This document shows positions 1 to 9,160 of a DNA stretch of 64,000 bases, piece after piece (position 1 is the stretch's first letter; the number at the start of each line of letters is the position of its first letter). The stretch comes from Paraburkholderia hiiakae (lineage in GTDB: Bacteria > Pseudomonadota > Gammaproteobacteria > Burkholderiales > Burkholderiaceae): positions 434,001 to 498,000 of the forward strand of contig NZ_CAJHCQ010000002.1 in the NCBI RefSeq assembly GCF_904848665.1, given 5' to 3'. A program made the translations under genes and the position numbers. Below the pieces are notes generated by a model, which searched no databases, was not told the origin of the DNA, and saw only the letters and a program-made list of their open reading frames with translations.

Positions 1-815
1 TCGGGTCCGTGCTCGGTGTTTCGTTTTCGGGCCTCATCGCTGCGCACTTCGGCTGGCGCTGGTCGATGGGCGTCATGGCGATATTTGGCCTCCTGCTGGT
101 CATCATTTACTGTTTCGTCGTCACGGAAAACAGGATCGCGCGCGCCCATCCGGACGAAGCGGGCGCGAGCCCCGCGCAAGGCCGCGCCACGCTGACACTT
201 CGGGCCCTCTTCCTTGGACTGTTTCCGTCACGCTCGGTGTTTTGCGCATATCTTGGCAGCGCCCTTCAGGTCTTCATTCAGGGCACGCTATTCGTGTGGC
301 TGCCCAGCTACCTGAATCGCTACTGGGGTATGCCTGTCAGCAAGGCTGCCGTCGTGGCGGCCGGCCTGGTACTGGTGAGCGGCATCGGCCAGTTCCTGTG
401 CGGCGTGGCGACCGACTGGATCTGCCGGGAATCGTCGCTCAAGCGGTGGAGTATGGCGATCGTGTATTGCCTCGCGCTAGGTGTCTTGCTGGCGATTGCA
501 TTGCGCATGCCGACGGGCAACCTGCAACTCGGACTGCTTGCAGCCGCGGTGCTCTTTCTTGCCAGTTCGTTCGGCACCTGCGGTGCGATCATCGCCACGG
601 CTACGCCACCGGCGTTTCATGGATCGGCCTTTGCCACGCTGACGCTGTTCAACAATGTACTGGGCCTTGCAGCCGGTCCCTTCGTCACTGGCGTGATATC
701 GGACGCTGTGGGCCTTCAGGCCGCCCTTCGTTGGCTTCCATGCGCGGCCGTGCTGCCCTTGACGGTCTATCTCATCGGCCGCTGGTGCTGTCTGGAGGAG
801 GCACGCCGTGGTTGA
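1..815 (+). CDS. MFS transporter, C-terminal part (5' end outside window)
   Basis: The reading frame is open from the first base, so the true start lies upstream; about 270 residues are visible. It has the hydrophobic helix pattern of the second half of a major facilitator permease, including the LFVWLPSYLNRYW segment and the LGLAAGPFVTGVISD motif near the end. It is clearly a paralogue of the MFS gene at 6163, which carries matching LFVWLPSYLLRAY and LGLAAGPVITGMLAD segments. Its TGA overlaps the upstream end of the next MFS gene region, so the two are probably co-transcribed. Substrate unknown; the family moves small organic anions. The neighbouring dioxygenase and porin point to uptake of an organic acid. 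Confidence 0.85.
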   Translation, partial: GSVLGVSFSGLIAAHFGWRWSMGVMAIFGLLLVIIYCFVVTENRIARAHPDEAGASPAQGRATLTLRALFLGLFPSRSVFCAYLGSALQVFIQGTLFVWLPSYLNRYWGMPVSKAAVVAAGLVLVSGIGQFLCGVATDWICRESSLKRWSMAIVYCLALGVLLAIALRMPTGNLQLGLLAAAVLFLASSFGTCGAIIATATPPAFHGSAFATLTLFNNVLGLAAGPFVTGVISDAVGLQAALRWLPCAAVLPLTVYLIGRWCCLEEARRG

Positions 816-858
816 GCGCAGGACAGTCATTGCCGGTTCGATGAAAAGGAATATCAAC

Positions 859-2199
859 ATGCTGCCCCAACGCCCCGACTCCAGCCACAACGACAATTAC
901 CTGACGAGCCCGCGAGAGGCGTGGTTCGCCTTCGTGATGACGTTCGCACTCATGTTCTTCGATTTCGTCGATCGACAGGTGATCGTCTCGCTCTTTCCTC
1001 ACATCAGAAGCGCATGGCACCTAAGTGACAAGCAGTTGGGCTCGCTGGTATCCGTCATTTCCGTAGTCGTGGGCGCGGGCGGCATACCCGTTGCGCTGGT
1101 GGCGGACCGCATGGGCCGCGTGAAGAGCATTGTTGCGATGGCGCTCGCGTGGAGCCTCGCCACGATCTCGTGCATGTTCACGGCCAACTACGGCCAGTTG
1201 TTTGCCGCGCGCGCGGTGGTGGGGATCGGCGAAGCAGGCTATGGATCGGTCGGCGTCGCCCTCATCTCGACACTGTTTCCGGGGCGTATGCGCAGCGCGG
1301 TGCTCGGGGCCTTCTATGCCGCTCCGTCGTTGGGTTCGGTGCTTGGCGTGGTGCTCGGCGGCGCCATCGCGGCTAAATGGGGCTGGCAAGCGGCCTTTGG
1401 CGTGGTCGGCGTGCCGGGGCTCGTGCTGGCCCTGCTTTATCTGCGCGTGCGCGACTACCGGACGCCCGCGCTGACGTTCGACTCGAAACAACCAACACGG
1501 TCGCTGGCCCAGACGCTCAAGCCTGTGTTCGGGACCATGGCACGCACACGGACGCTGCTATGGGTCTGCGCCGGCGCTGCCGCCCAGTTGATTACGGTGT
1601 CGGCCATCTGGTCCTGGCTGCCGAGCTACCTGAACCGCTTCCACGGCATGGCGCCGGACGCCGCGGCCAGGTCGGCGGCGGTGGTTGTGCTGGTCGGTGC
1701 CGTCAGCAGCACGGTCTGGGGCATCGTGGTGGGGCGCCTCGCCGTTCGCAGGCCCCGCAACAAGCTGCTCGCGCTGGCCGTGTTGTGCCTGATGACGTGG
1801 GCAGTTTTTGCCGTCGCGTTCGGCGGTACGTATAGCGGAGACGCGCAGTTCAGGATGATCCTGCTGGGGGCCTTTTTCATGAACTGTACGGTGGGCGTGG
1901 TGGCGGGCATTGCGATGGACATCATTCACCCGGGGGTGCGTTCTACGGGTGCCGCCGTGGTTTCCCTGTTTCAGAACGTCTGCGGGCTGGCGACGGGGCC
2001 GTTCCTGGCCGGCATCCTGTCCGACCAGTGGGGGCTGCAGCGGGCATTCGCGGTCACGCCGCTGTGCAGCATCATGGCCTCGGTGTGCTTCGTCGTCGCC
2101 ATGCGCAGCTACGATTCGGATGTTGCCCGGATCTCGAGCGGGACGCCGGACATGGCGCCAGTCGCCGCCGATGCGGTGAGTCAGGGCACTGCGGTCTGA
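859..2199 (+). CDS. MFS transporter
   Basis: A 446-residue, 12-helix major facilitator permease of the inner membrane. Residues VALVADRMGRVKS match the family's cytoplasmic loop 2-3 signature, and VVGIGEAGYGSVG is typical of the organic-anion (ACS-like) branch. I chose ATG 859 because an AAAAGGA ribosome site lies eight bases upstream. A GTG at 808, preceded by GGAGGAG and overlapping the previous stop, would add 17 residues and remains possible. It is the second of three related permeases in this cluster. Substrate cannot be told from sequence. Confidence 0.88.
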   Translation: MLPQRPDSSHNDNYLTSPREAWFAFVMTFALMFFDFVDRQVIVSLFPHIRSAWHLSDKQLGSLVSVISVVVGAGGIPVALVADRMGRVKSIVAMALAWSLATISCMFTANYGQLFAARAVVGIGEAGYGSVGVALISTLFPGRMRSAVLGAFYAAPSLGSVLGVVLGGAIAAKWGWQAAFGVVGVPGLVLALLYLRVRDYRTPALTFDSKQPTRSLAQTLKPVFGTMARTRTLLWVCAGAAAQLITVSAIWSWLPSYLNRFHGMAPDAAARSAAVVVLVGAVSSTVWGIVVGRLAVRRPRNKLLALAVLCLMTWAVFAVAFGGTYSGDAQFRMILLGAFFMNCTVGVVAGIAMDIIHPGVRSTGAAVVSLFQNVCGLATGPFLAGILSDQWGLQRAFAVTPLCSIMASVCFVVAMRSYDSDVARISSGTPDMAPVAADAVSQGTAV

Positions 2200-2218
2200 G
2201 GCCTAGGCCACGGCACGT

Positions 2219-3253
2219 TCATTGTCCGCGCTGGACCGTCCCGGCGAGCATCTGCGTGACGTGCTCGTTGCGCCACACGCTCGGCGGCCTGCCGAATTCG
2301 GCGCTGAACCAGCGCGAGAACGCACTGAGTTCTGAAAAGCCCAGCAGGTTGCCGATATCGGACATCGAATGACGTGGCTGCTCCAGGTATCGCACCGCGA
2401 GTGATGCACGGACCTCGTTCAGGAGAGCTGAGAATCGCTGCCCGGACTGTTCGAGCTGGCGCTGCAGCGTACGAGGCGTGCGGCCAAGCCGAAGGCTCAC
2501 AGGTTCGATCGCGCCTTGCCCGCGCGGCAACAGGACATGAATGGTGCGGCGCACATTGTCGGCGAGCGATTCCGTGCTGTAGCGCGGCTGCAGGTCGAGC
2601 AGATCCTTCGCGTAGCGCGCGAGATGCATGTCTGCCAGCGGGTTCGCGCGATCGAGATCCTGCCGCGCCAGCACGATGCTGTCGAACTCGCTATCGAATT
2701 CCACGTTTCGCCCGAAGAAGCGGCGATGCACCGCGAGGCTGGCCGGCGCCGCATGCGAGAAATGCACGCTGCGGGGCGCGTAATTCGAGCCGAGTATCGA
2801 GCGCATGAGACTGAACACCACGCCGACTGTCAGCTCCACCATTTCCGGTCCCGGATGGGGCCGCCCGGTCACGAGCCCGACGTGCACGAGCGCGACATCC
2901 CCAGTTTCCTCGACGTGAATGACCACCGAATCGCTCAGCAGATGGCGGTAGCTCTCGATCTGCGCCAGCACCTGGCGCAGCGTCGGCTGATGCTGCAGAT
3001 ACAGACTCAACGGGCCGAAATCGGAGAGCCGCCACGCTTCGCCGACGCGCACGCCGAGTGAGCCGCAACCGGCCTGGCGCGCCGCGCCCTCGATCACCTG
3101 TGCAAGGCCCGATTCCGGAATGCGCAGATCGGGGGTCGCGAGGCACGACGGATCGAGCCCCGCGTCGCGCAGCGTGCGAACCGGATCGATGCCCGTGCTT
3201 CGGGCGATCTCCGAAAACTTGGCGAGAGAGGCGGCTCGAACCAGGAGAGGCAT
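2219..3253 (-). CDS. AraC-family transcriptional regulator
   Basis: A 344-residue DNA-binding activator type. The N-terminal part (PLLVRAASLAKFSEIAR onward, to about residue 195) resembles the arabinose-binding-like domain found in many long AraC regulators. The C-terminal 100 residues contain the double helix-turn-helix with SMSDIGNLLGFSELSAFSRW and a GRPPSVWR ending. It is transcribed divergently from the dioxygenase gene at 3527, so it most likely controls that gene and perhaps the downstream hydrolase/permease genes. I preferred ATG 3253 over a GTG at 3265 because neither has a strong ribosome site and ATG gives the usual family N-terminus. Confidence 0.85.
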   Translation of the reverse strand: MPLLVRAASLAKFSEIARSTGIDPVRTLRDAGLDPSCLATPDLRIPESGLAQVIEGAARQAGCGSLGVRVGEAWRLSDFGPLSLYLQHQPTLRQVLAQIESYRHLLSDSVVIHVEETGDVALVHVGLVTGRPHPGPEMVELTVGVVFSLMRSILGSNYAPRSVHFSHAAPASLAVHRRFFGRNVEFDSEFDSIVLARQDLDRANPLADMHLARYAKDLLDLQPRYSTESLADNVRRTIHVLLPRGQGAIEPVSLRLGRTPRTLQRQLEQSGQRFSALLNEVRASLAVRYLEQPRHSMSDIGNLLGFSELSAFSRWFSAEFGRPPSVWRNEHVTQMLAGTVQRGQ

Positions 3254-3526
3254 GGCTTCACGCACAGACGGTAATTTTCAGAGGGTAATGTTTGTGCAGT
3301 GCGGCGTCTGTCGGGACTAACCATGAACGTGCAGCGTGTCGCGTGTTGTCAGATCGTGTCGCGCAGCGTCAAGCGCGCGAGTGACGCATTTCCCACAATG
3401 CCTCTTCATGGCGGTGCGTCACTAGCGGCATCAGCAAAAGGGACGCAACGAGCCAGGCGGGCAGGCGGCATACGCGAGCATCCCTGCCGCCCTCCACGCA
3501 AGCCCCTTCTTCACTGGAATCAGTCC

Positions 3527-4369
3527 ATGCGAATCGAACGATTGACCTGCACCATCGGCGCCGAAATCTCCGGCGTTCATCTGGGCGATGCTGCGCGCGA
3601 TGACGCGCTGTTCGCCGAAATCAAGGCGCTCCTGCTCAAGCACAAGGTGCTGTTTCTGCGCGACCAGAACATTACGCGCGCGGAGCATGTCACATTTGCA
3701 CGGCGCTTTGGCGAACTGGAGGACCATCCTGTCGCCGGCAGCGATCCGGATCATCCGGGGCTCGTGCAGATCTATCGCAGCGACAAGAAGGAGAATTACG
3801 AAAACAGCTATCACACCGACGGCTCCTGGCGGCCATGCCCTTCGATGGGCGCGGTGTTGCGCTGTGTCGAGTGTCCGGAAGTCGGCGGCGACACCATCTG
3901 GGTCGACATGGGGGCGGCGTACCGCAATCTGCCCGATGAGATCAAGCAGCGCATCGACGGGCTGCGCGCGAAACACAGCATCGAGCATTCCTTCGGCGCG
4001 GCAATGGCGCCCGAGGCAAGAGCGAAGCTGGCCGAAGACAATCCGATGGTCGAGCATCCGGTGGTGCGCACGCATCCCGAAACAGGCGAAAGGGTGCTGT
4101 ACGTGAACGGCTTCACCACGCACTTCGCGAACTTCCACACGCCCGAAAACGTGCGCTACGGGCAGGACAAAACGCCCGGTGCAAGCCATCTCCTCAACTA
4201 CCTGATCAGCCAGGCCTATATCCCCGAGTTCCAGGTGCGTTTTCGCTGGAAGCCCAACAGCGTGGCCATCTGGGACAATCGCGCCACGCAGCACTACGCC
4301 GTGCACGACTACTGGCCCGAGCCGCGCAAGATGGAACGCGCCGGCATCATCGGCGACCGGCCGTTTTGA
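3527..4369 (+). CDS. TauD/TfdA-family Fe(II)/2-oxoglutarate dioxygenase
   Basis: A 280-residue non-haem iron dioxygenase. The iron ligands are visible as H96 and D98 in YHTDGSW and H256 in WDNRATQHYA; R271 (RAGIIGD context) is the expected 2-oxoglutarate-binding arginine. Family members hydroxylate taurine, 2,4-D and similar sulfonates, aryl ethers or esters; the substrate here is unknown. The open frame extends upstream to 3299, but homology starts at MRIERLTCTIGAEISG, so ATG 3527 was chosen although its ribosome site is weak. It leads the run of genes 3527-6068 and probably responds to the divergent AraC regulator. Confidence 0.9.
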   Translation: MRIERLTCTIGAEISGVHLGDAARDDALFAEIKALLLKHKVLFLRDQNITRAEHVTFARRFGELEDHPVAGSDPDHPGLVQIYRSDKKENYENSYHTDGSWRPCPSMGAVLRCVECPEVGGDTIWVDMGAAYRNLPDEIKQRIDGLRAKHSIEHSFGAAMAPEARAKLAEDNPMVEHPVVRTHPETGERVLYVNGFTTHFANFHTPENVRYGQDKTPGASHLLNYLISQAYIPEFQVRFRWKPNSVAIWDNRATQHYAVHDYWPEPRKMERAGIIGDRPF

Positions 4370-4457
4370 CGCGCACGCACTGCCCCCGCATTGGCGAATG
4401 GTTAGCAGAACGACATAACAGACAGGGACGTACGAGCTGGAAATCAGGAGACGCAAC

Positions 4458-5438
4458 ATGGCACACGCAATCAGGATGTACGAGACCGGCGCGCCGGAAG
4501 TCATGCGCTGGGAGGAAATGGCAGTCGGCCAGCCCGGCCCCGGCGAGGTGCGGCTACGCCACGAGGCGGTGGGTCTGAACTTTGCCGACACCTACTTCCG
4601 CACCGGCCTCTACCCAGTTCCGTTGCCGGCGGGCCTGGGCGTGGAAGCGGCGGGCGTGGTTGAGGCAGTGGGCGCAGGCGTGACCAATCTGGCGCCCGGC
4701 GACCGCGTGACCTACACGGGGTTCGTGAATACGCTAGGCGCGTACAGTACCGAGCGGCTGATTCAGGCGGCCCCGCTTATCCGGCTGCCGGAAGGCATCG
4801 CGTGCGAAACGGCGGCGGCCATGACGATGCGCGGCCTCACGTCGGCCTATCTGATGCGGCGGATCTGGCCGCTGCAGGCTGGCGAAACGATACTCGTGCA
4901 CGCCGCTGCAGGCGGCGTCGGTCTCATTCTTTGCCAGTGGGCGAAGCTGCTGGGGCTGACGGTGATCGGCACCGTGTCGAGCGAGGAGAAGGCGGAGATC
5001 GCACGCAAGCACGGCTGCGATCAAGTGATCTACTACATGCGCGAGGACGTGGCGCAGCGTGTGCGGGAGTTGACTGGCGGCACAGGCGTATCCGTGGTCT
5101 ACGACAGCGTGGGCAAGGACACGTTCGCGGCATCGCTCGATTCGCTCAAGCGCCGTGGCTTGCTGGTCTGTGTCGGCACCGCATCCGGCCCGGCGCCCGC
5201 GTTCGAGCCGCAGATTCTTGCGCGCAAAGGTTCAGTCTTCGTCACGCGCCCGGCGCTCGCCGACTATATTGCCGATCCGCTCGAGAAGGCCGAGCTTGCC
5301 GCCGAGATCTTCGGTCACGTCGCTGCGGGACACATCAAGATCGAGATCAACCAGCGCTACGCGCTCGAGGACGCCATCCACGCACATCGGGATCTCGAAG
5401 CACGCAGGACGACGGGTTCGTCCATCTTCACGGTCTGA
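4458..5438 (+). CDS. Zeta-crystallin-type NAD(P)H:quinone oxidoreductase
   Basis: A 326-residue medium-chain dehydrogenase/reductase without the structural zinc cysteines. Diagnostic features are NFADTYFRTGLYP at residues 41-53 and the nucleotide-binding AAGGVGLILCQWAK at 150-163. Such enzymes reduce quinones or activated alkenes with NADPH in the cytoplasm. The start is supported by an AGGAG ribosome site. The gene lies 88 bases after the dioxygenase and 12 bases before the hydrolase, so the three are likely one transcription unit; it may act on a product of the dioxygenase, though that is inference. Confidence 0.9.
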   Translation: MAHAIRMYETGAPEVMRWEEMAVGQPGPGEVRLRHEAVGLNFADTYFRTGLYPVPLPAGLGVEAAGVVEAVGAGVTNLAPGDRVTYTGFVNTLGAYSTERLIQAAPLIRLPEGIACETAAAMTMRGLTSAYLMRRIWPLQAGETILVHAAAGGVGLILCQWAKLLGLTVIGTVSSEEKAEIARKHGCDQVIYYMREDVAQRVRELTGGTGVSVVYDSVGKDTFAASLDSLKRRGLLVCVGTASGPAPAFEPQILARKGSVFVTRPALADYIADPLEKAELAAEIFGHVAAGHIKIEINQRYALEDAIHAHRDLEARRTTGSSIFTV

Positions 5439-5450
5439 GGGGGAGAAACC

Positions 5451-6068
5451 ATGAACCGGACCGGCAAAGCGCCGACTGTCGTCATCGTGCCAGGGCTGCG
5501 CGATCACGTCGAACAGCACTGGCAGACGCGACTCGAAGCGCATCTGCGTGCGCAGAACCGGCCCGTTCTCGCGGTGCCTCCGATGGGGCGCGCCGAGCTC
5601 GATTGCGCATCACGCATCGAGGCGATCGAAAAAGCCGTGGAGGCCGCTGACTCGCCCGTCATCGTCGTCGCCCATAGCGCCGGCTGCATCATGGTGGCCC
5701 ACTGGGCCCGGCGCTATCCGCGGGCGATCGGGGGCGCGCTGCTCGCCGCGCCGCCGGACTTCGAAACGCCGATGCCCGAAGGCTACCCGGACCTCGATGC
5801 GCTCGGTGCCAATGGATGGCTGCCCGTACCGCGCGAGCCGTTGCCATTTGCCTCGATCGTCGCTGCGAGCCGAAACGACCCGCTTGCCCGTTACCAGCGC
5901 GTGGTCGAGATCGCACGCGAGTGGCGCAGTGAACTGGTGGACTTTGGCAATGTAGGTCACCTGAATCCGGCCAGCGGCTTCGGCGAATGGCCGGCCGCCG
6001 TCGGGCTGATCGAGTCGCTGGCGCGCCGACGGGCAGCGGGAGCAACCACCGCACTGTGGCACGCCTGA
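5451..6068 (+). CDS. RBBP9/YdeN-family serine hydrolase
   Basis: A 205-residue alpha/beta hydrolase of the small RBBP9/YdeN type. The nucleophile is S76 in VAHSAG, the acid D143 in SRNDPL and the base H170 in GHLNP; the family's GxLNPxSGxGxW-like ending is also present. A GGGGAGA ribosome site precedes ATG 5451, 12 bases after the quinone reductase. Real substrates of this family are poorly known (esterase or amidase activity), so the role in the cluster is open. Confidence 0.87.
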   Translation: MNRTGKAPTVVIVPGLRDHVEQHWQTRLEAHLRAQNRPVLAVPPMGRAELDCASRIEAIEKAVEAADSPVIVVAHSAGCIMVAHWARRYPRAIGGALLAAPPDFETPMPEGYPDLDALGANGWLPVPREPLPFASIVAASRNDPLARYQRVVEIAREWRSELVDFGNVGHLNPASGFGEWPAAVGLIESLARRRAAGATTALWHA

Positions 6069-6162
6069 CCGGATCGCGGCGCACAGACGAGAGCGAACGC
6101 TACGTAGCAAAGGGGCAGAAACCCGGCGCGTGCCGCTCAAGGAAATAATCAAGGAGACGATT

Positions 6163-7464
6163 GTGGGAATGCAAGCGACTGCCGCCATGGGCGACCCCTA
6201 CGCGCAAAGGCCGACTGTATCCAGGTCCTACGCCTGGTGTGTCTTTGCGCTGACCTTCGGACTCCTGCTCGCCGACTACATGTCGCGGCAGGTGCTCAAC
6301 GCCGTGTTTCCGCTGCTCAAGGCGCAATGGTCGCTCACGGATACGCAGCTGGGCTCGCTCAGCGGCATCGTCTCGCTGATGGTTGGGCTGTTGGCGTTTC
6401 CGGTCTCGATCCTGGCCGACCGCTGGGGACGCGTGAGGAGCCTGTTCCTGATGGCCATGCTGTGGAGCCTCGCCACGCTGGGCTGCGCGGTTTCGGCAAA
6501 CTACGGCCAGATGTTCGCGGCGCGCCTGTTCATCGGCGTCGGCGAGGCTGCCTATGGCAGCGTCGGCCTTGCTGTCGTGCTCAGCGTGTTCCCTGCTCAC
6601 CTGCGCGCGACGCTGTCGGGCTCGTTCCTCGCGGGTGGTTCGTTTGGCTCGATGCTTGGCATGGCGCTGAGCGGCATCGTGGCTGCGCACTTCGGCTGGC
6701 GTTGGTCGTTTGCCACCATGGCGGTGTTCGGCTTCGTGCTTGCACTGATCTATCGCGCCGTGGTGACCGAGGAACGCATTGCGCGTTGCCGGACGGCTGT
6801 TTCGGGCGCCTCGCCCACAGGCACGCGGCCGCGCTTCACGCCGCGCGAACTGGCACGCGCGCTGTTCGCCTCGAAGTCTGTCGCGTTCGCATACCTCGGT
6901 TGCGGCGTGCAGCTGATTCTACCGGGCGCGCTGTTCGTCTGGCTGCCTAGCTACCTCCTGCGCGCCTATCGTCTGCCGCTCGACCGCGCGAGCGTGCTGG
7001 CCGCCATTTTCGTGCTGACCTCGGGCGTGGGGCTGATCCTGTGCGGCATGCTGACCGACCGCATCAGCCGTGGCCACCGGGCCCGCAAGTGGATGATGGC
7101 CATTGTGTACTGCGCGCTTTCGGGTGCCGCGTTCGCAGGGGCTTTTCAATTGCCGGCGGGGCATCTGCAGTTGGGGCTGATCGGTCTCGGCATGCTGCTC
7201 GGCTCGGGCGTGTGCGGCCCGACCGGCGCGCTTGTGGCTGAGCTTACGCCAGCACCGATCCACGCGAGCGCCATGGCGATCTGGGCGCTGGCCAACAACC
7301 TGCTCGGCCTCGCTGCGGGTCCCGTCATCACGGGCATGCTCGCGGACCGCATCGGACTGCACGCGGCGCTCGAACTGATTCCATTCGCGACTGTTGTCTC
7401 GACGCTTCTTTTCGTCGTGGGCAGGTGGCGCTATCCGCGTGACGTTGCGCGCCTTGCAGGCTAG
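6163..7464 (+). CDS. MFS transporter
   Basis: A 433-residue 12-helix permease, close paralogue of the partial gene at the left edge and more distant relative of the one at 859. Loop 2-3 reads ILADRWGRVRS and helix 4 region FIGVGEAAYGSVG. GTG 6163 is chosen because AAGGAG ends six bases upstream; the open frame reaches a GTG at 6130 that lacks a ribosome site. It lies between the hydrolase and a porin, consistent with two-step uptake of one nutrient across outer and inner membranes. Confidence 0.87.
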   Translation: MGMQATAAMGDPYAQRPTVSRSYAWCVFALTFGLLLADYMSRQVLNAVFPLLKAQWSLTDTQLGSLSGIVSLMVGLLAFPVSILADRWGRVRSLFLMAMLWSLATLGCAVSANYGQMFAARLFIGVGEAAYGSVGLAVVLSVFPAHLRATLSGSFLAGGSFGSMLGMALSGIVAAHFGWRWSFATMAVFGFVLALIYRAVVTEERIARCRTAVSGASPTGTRPRFTPRELARALFASKSVAFAYLGCGVQLILPGALFVWLPSYLLRAYRLPLDRASVLAAIFVLTSGVGLILCGMLTDRISRGHRARKWMMAIVYCALSGAAFAGAFQLPAGHLQLGLIGLGMLLGSGVCGPTGALVAELTPAPIHASAMAIWALANNLLGLAAGPVITGMLADRIGLHAALELIPFATVVSTLLFVVGRWRYPRDVARLAG

Positions 7465-7606
7465 TTCCGGGACTCGTGGGAGCGACACACTGCCAGGTAG
7501 TAAGCAGTGCGAACAGGAAAACAGAAAGCATCAGGTGGTGCCTCATGACGCAGGCAAACAACGCGCTGGCCAGAACCTGATGCCACAGGAGATCTGAGGA
7601 GACGAA

Positions 7607-8728
7607 ATGAAACTGAAACTGGGTGCAGTTGCCGTGCTTGCGACCGTGGCAGGTGCTGCACACGCGCAATCATCGGTGACGCTTTACGGTGCGATCGACA
7701 CGGGCCTGCTCTATCAGAGCACGTCGGCGGCGTCGTACGCGGGGAACGCGAAAAACCTGGGGCATGTCTTTTCGCTGAAGGACGCGGGTATCTACGCGAG
7801 CTTCTGGGGTATCAGGGGGACCGAAGATCTTGGCGGCGGCTACAAGGCTAATTTCCGGCTACAAGGCGTGTTCAATAGCGGCACCGGCAAGTTTGGTCTG
7901 GCCGATGCGACGGGCGCGACCGCCATCTTCAACATGCAGTCGACAGTGGGCATTTCCGGACCATTCGGCTCTGTCGACTTCGGGCGACAGTACGCGCCGA
8001 TGATCTTTGCACTGGCCGATACCGATGTGCGCTCGGCGCAGTACTTCGGCAGCGTACTGGGGGCATGGCTCGGCCTGAACCAGGCGGCACACTGGACCGG
8101 TACCAACACCAACGTGCCGATCGGCGCGCTGTACGACGATAACGCGATCGTCTATCAGTCGCCAAAGTTCTACGGCGCCTGGCTCGCGCTGGAGTACGCG
8201 CCCGGTGGCGTGGCGGGACAATTTCAGGGCGGCACGCGCGAGTCCGCCGTGCTGCGGTACTCGAACTACGGTCTGAATCTCGCGGCGGTGTACTACAGCG
8301 GGCATGACACCAATCTTGCTGCCGCCACACCCACTGGCCTCGAGAACAACCGCTTCTACTATTTTGGCGGAAAGTACACGTTCCATGCTCTGAGCGTTTC
8401 GGTTGGCTATGGAGTCGGGCAAGATCCGTCGAACCTGAAGTCGGCCGACCTCGAACTCGTTTCGGCTGGGCTCGGCTATCAATTCACGCCATTCTTCAAG
8501 GTCACCTCGGGCTTTTACTATATGAAAGACCGAAACGACTCGGCGAATCATTCCAGCGAATTTGCCCTCGGGGCGGAGTACAACTTGTCGAGCCGCACGC
8601 TGCTCTACGCACAGGTGGGCCATGTCAACAACCGCGGAACCATGAATCAGGCCATCACCTATGGCGCACCGGTCGCGCCAGGCGTTTCGACGACGGCGGC
8701 GAACATCGGCATCCGCCATACCTTCTGA
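7607..8728 (+). CDS. Gram-negative trimeric porin
   Basis: A 373-residue outer membrane porin of the Burkholderia/Neisseria type. A signal peptide (MKLKLGAVAVLATVAGAAHA) is followed by the classic QSSVTLYGAIDTGL start of the barrel, and the protein ends with the aromatic residue of IGIRHTF needed for barrel assembly. A TGAGGAG ribosome site precedes the ATG. It probably admits the substrate of the nearby MFS permeases, although porins of this kind are often general. Confidence 0.95.
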   Translation: MKLKLGAVAVLATVAGAAHAQSSVTLYGAIDTGLLYQSTSAASYAGNAKNLGHVFSLKDAGIYASFWGIRGTEDLGGGYKANFRLQGVFNSGTGKFGLADATGATAIFNMQSTVGISGPFGSVDFGRQYAPMIFALADTDVRSAQYFGSVLGAWLGLNQAAHWTGTNTNVPIGALYDDNAIVYQSPKFYGAWLALEYAPGGVAGQFQGGTRESAVLRYSNYGLNLAAVYYSGHDTNLAAATPTGLENNRFYYFGGKYTFHALSVSVGYGVGQDPSNLKSADLELVSAGLGYQFTPFFKVTSGFYYMKDRNDSANHSSEFALGAEYNLSSRTLLYAQVGHVNNRGTMNQAITYGAPVAPGVSTTAANIGIRHTF

Positions 8729-8755
8729 AGACATCAAACGTAAGCGGAGCAAGCC

Positions 8756-9130
8756 ATGGAAAGAAGGGGAATCCTGAGAACTTCGGCCTGCGTGTCGATT
8801 ATCGCGTTGCTGGCGGCCCTGAGCACCAATACGAGCGCGCAGGCCAGCGGGGCCGAGGCTGCTTCGGCGATGGCACCCGCCGCGCCGACGGCAAGGGAAG
8901 TGAGGAGGGCCAACCGAGCGTTGAGCCGCAAGGTCTACGCGGCGCTCGCGAAGCACAAGGAAATCGACGCCGGTAGCATCAGCATCGTCGCGAGAAGCGG
9001 TGCGGTTACCCTCAACGGCACCGTCACTGAGTCGTCCCAAATCGGCATGGTGGCGGAGATTGCTAAGGGAGTACCCGGTGTGACGTCCGTGACGAACCGG
9101 CTTTCGGTTCAACGGCCCTTCGGCGAATAG
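8756..9130 (+). CDS. Periplasmic BON-domain protein
   Basis: A 124-residue protein with a hydrophobic export signal in the first 30 residues, ending near NTSAQA, and one BON domain from about residue 50 to 120 (GSISIVARSGAVTLNGTVTE, then GVPGVTSVTNRL). BON domains bind membranes or cell-envelope components and occur in osmotic-shock proteins such as OsmY. It follows the porin by 27 bases and may be co-transcribed, suggesting an envelope role. It faces dsdA convergently with a gap of only 30 bases. Confidence 0.8.
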   Translation: MERRGILRTSACVSIIALLAALSTNTSAQASGAEAASAMAPAAPTAREVRRANRALSRKVYAALAKHKEIDAGSISIVARSGAVTLNGTVTESSQIGMVAEIAKGVPGVTSVTNRLSVQRPFGE

Positions 9131-9160
9131 AAGGGCGCGGCGCCTTGGACGGCCGTTGCG

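Noticed and set aside
3431..4591. 386-codon open frame on the minus strand
   Set aside because: It is antisense to the TauD-type dioxygenase with its complete iron-binding triad.
7859..9112. 417-codon open frame on the minus strand
   Set aside because: It is antisense to the porin and BON genes, both with convincing signal peptides.
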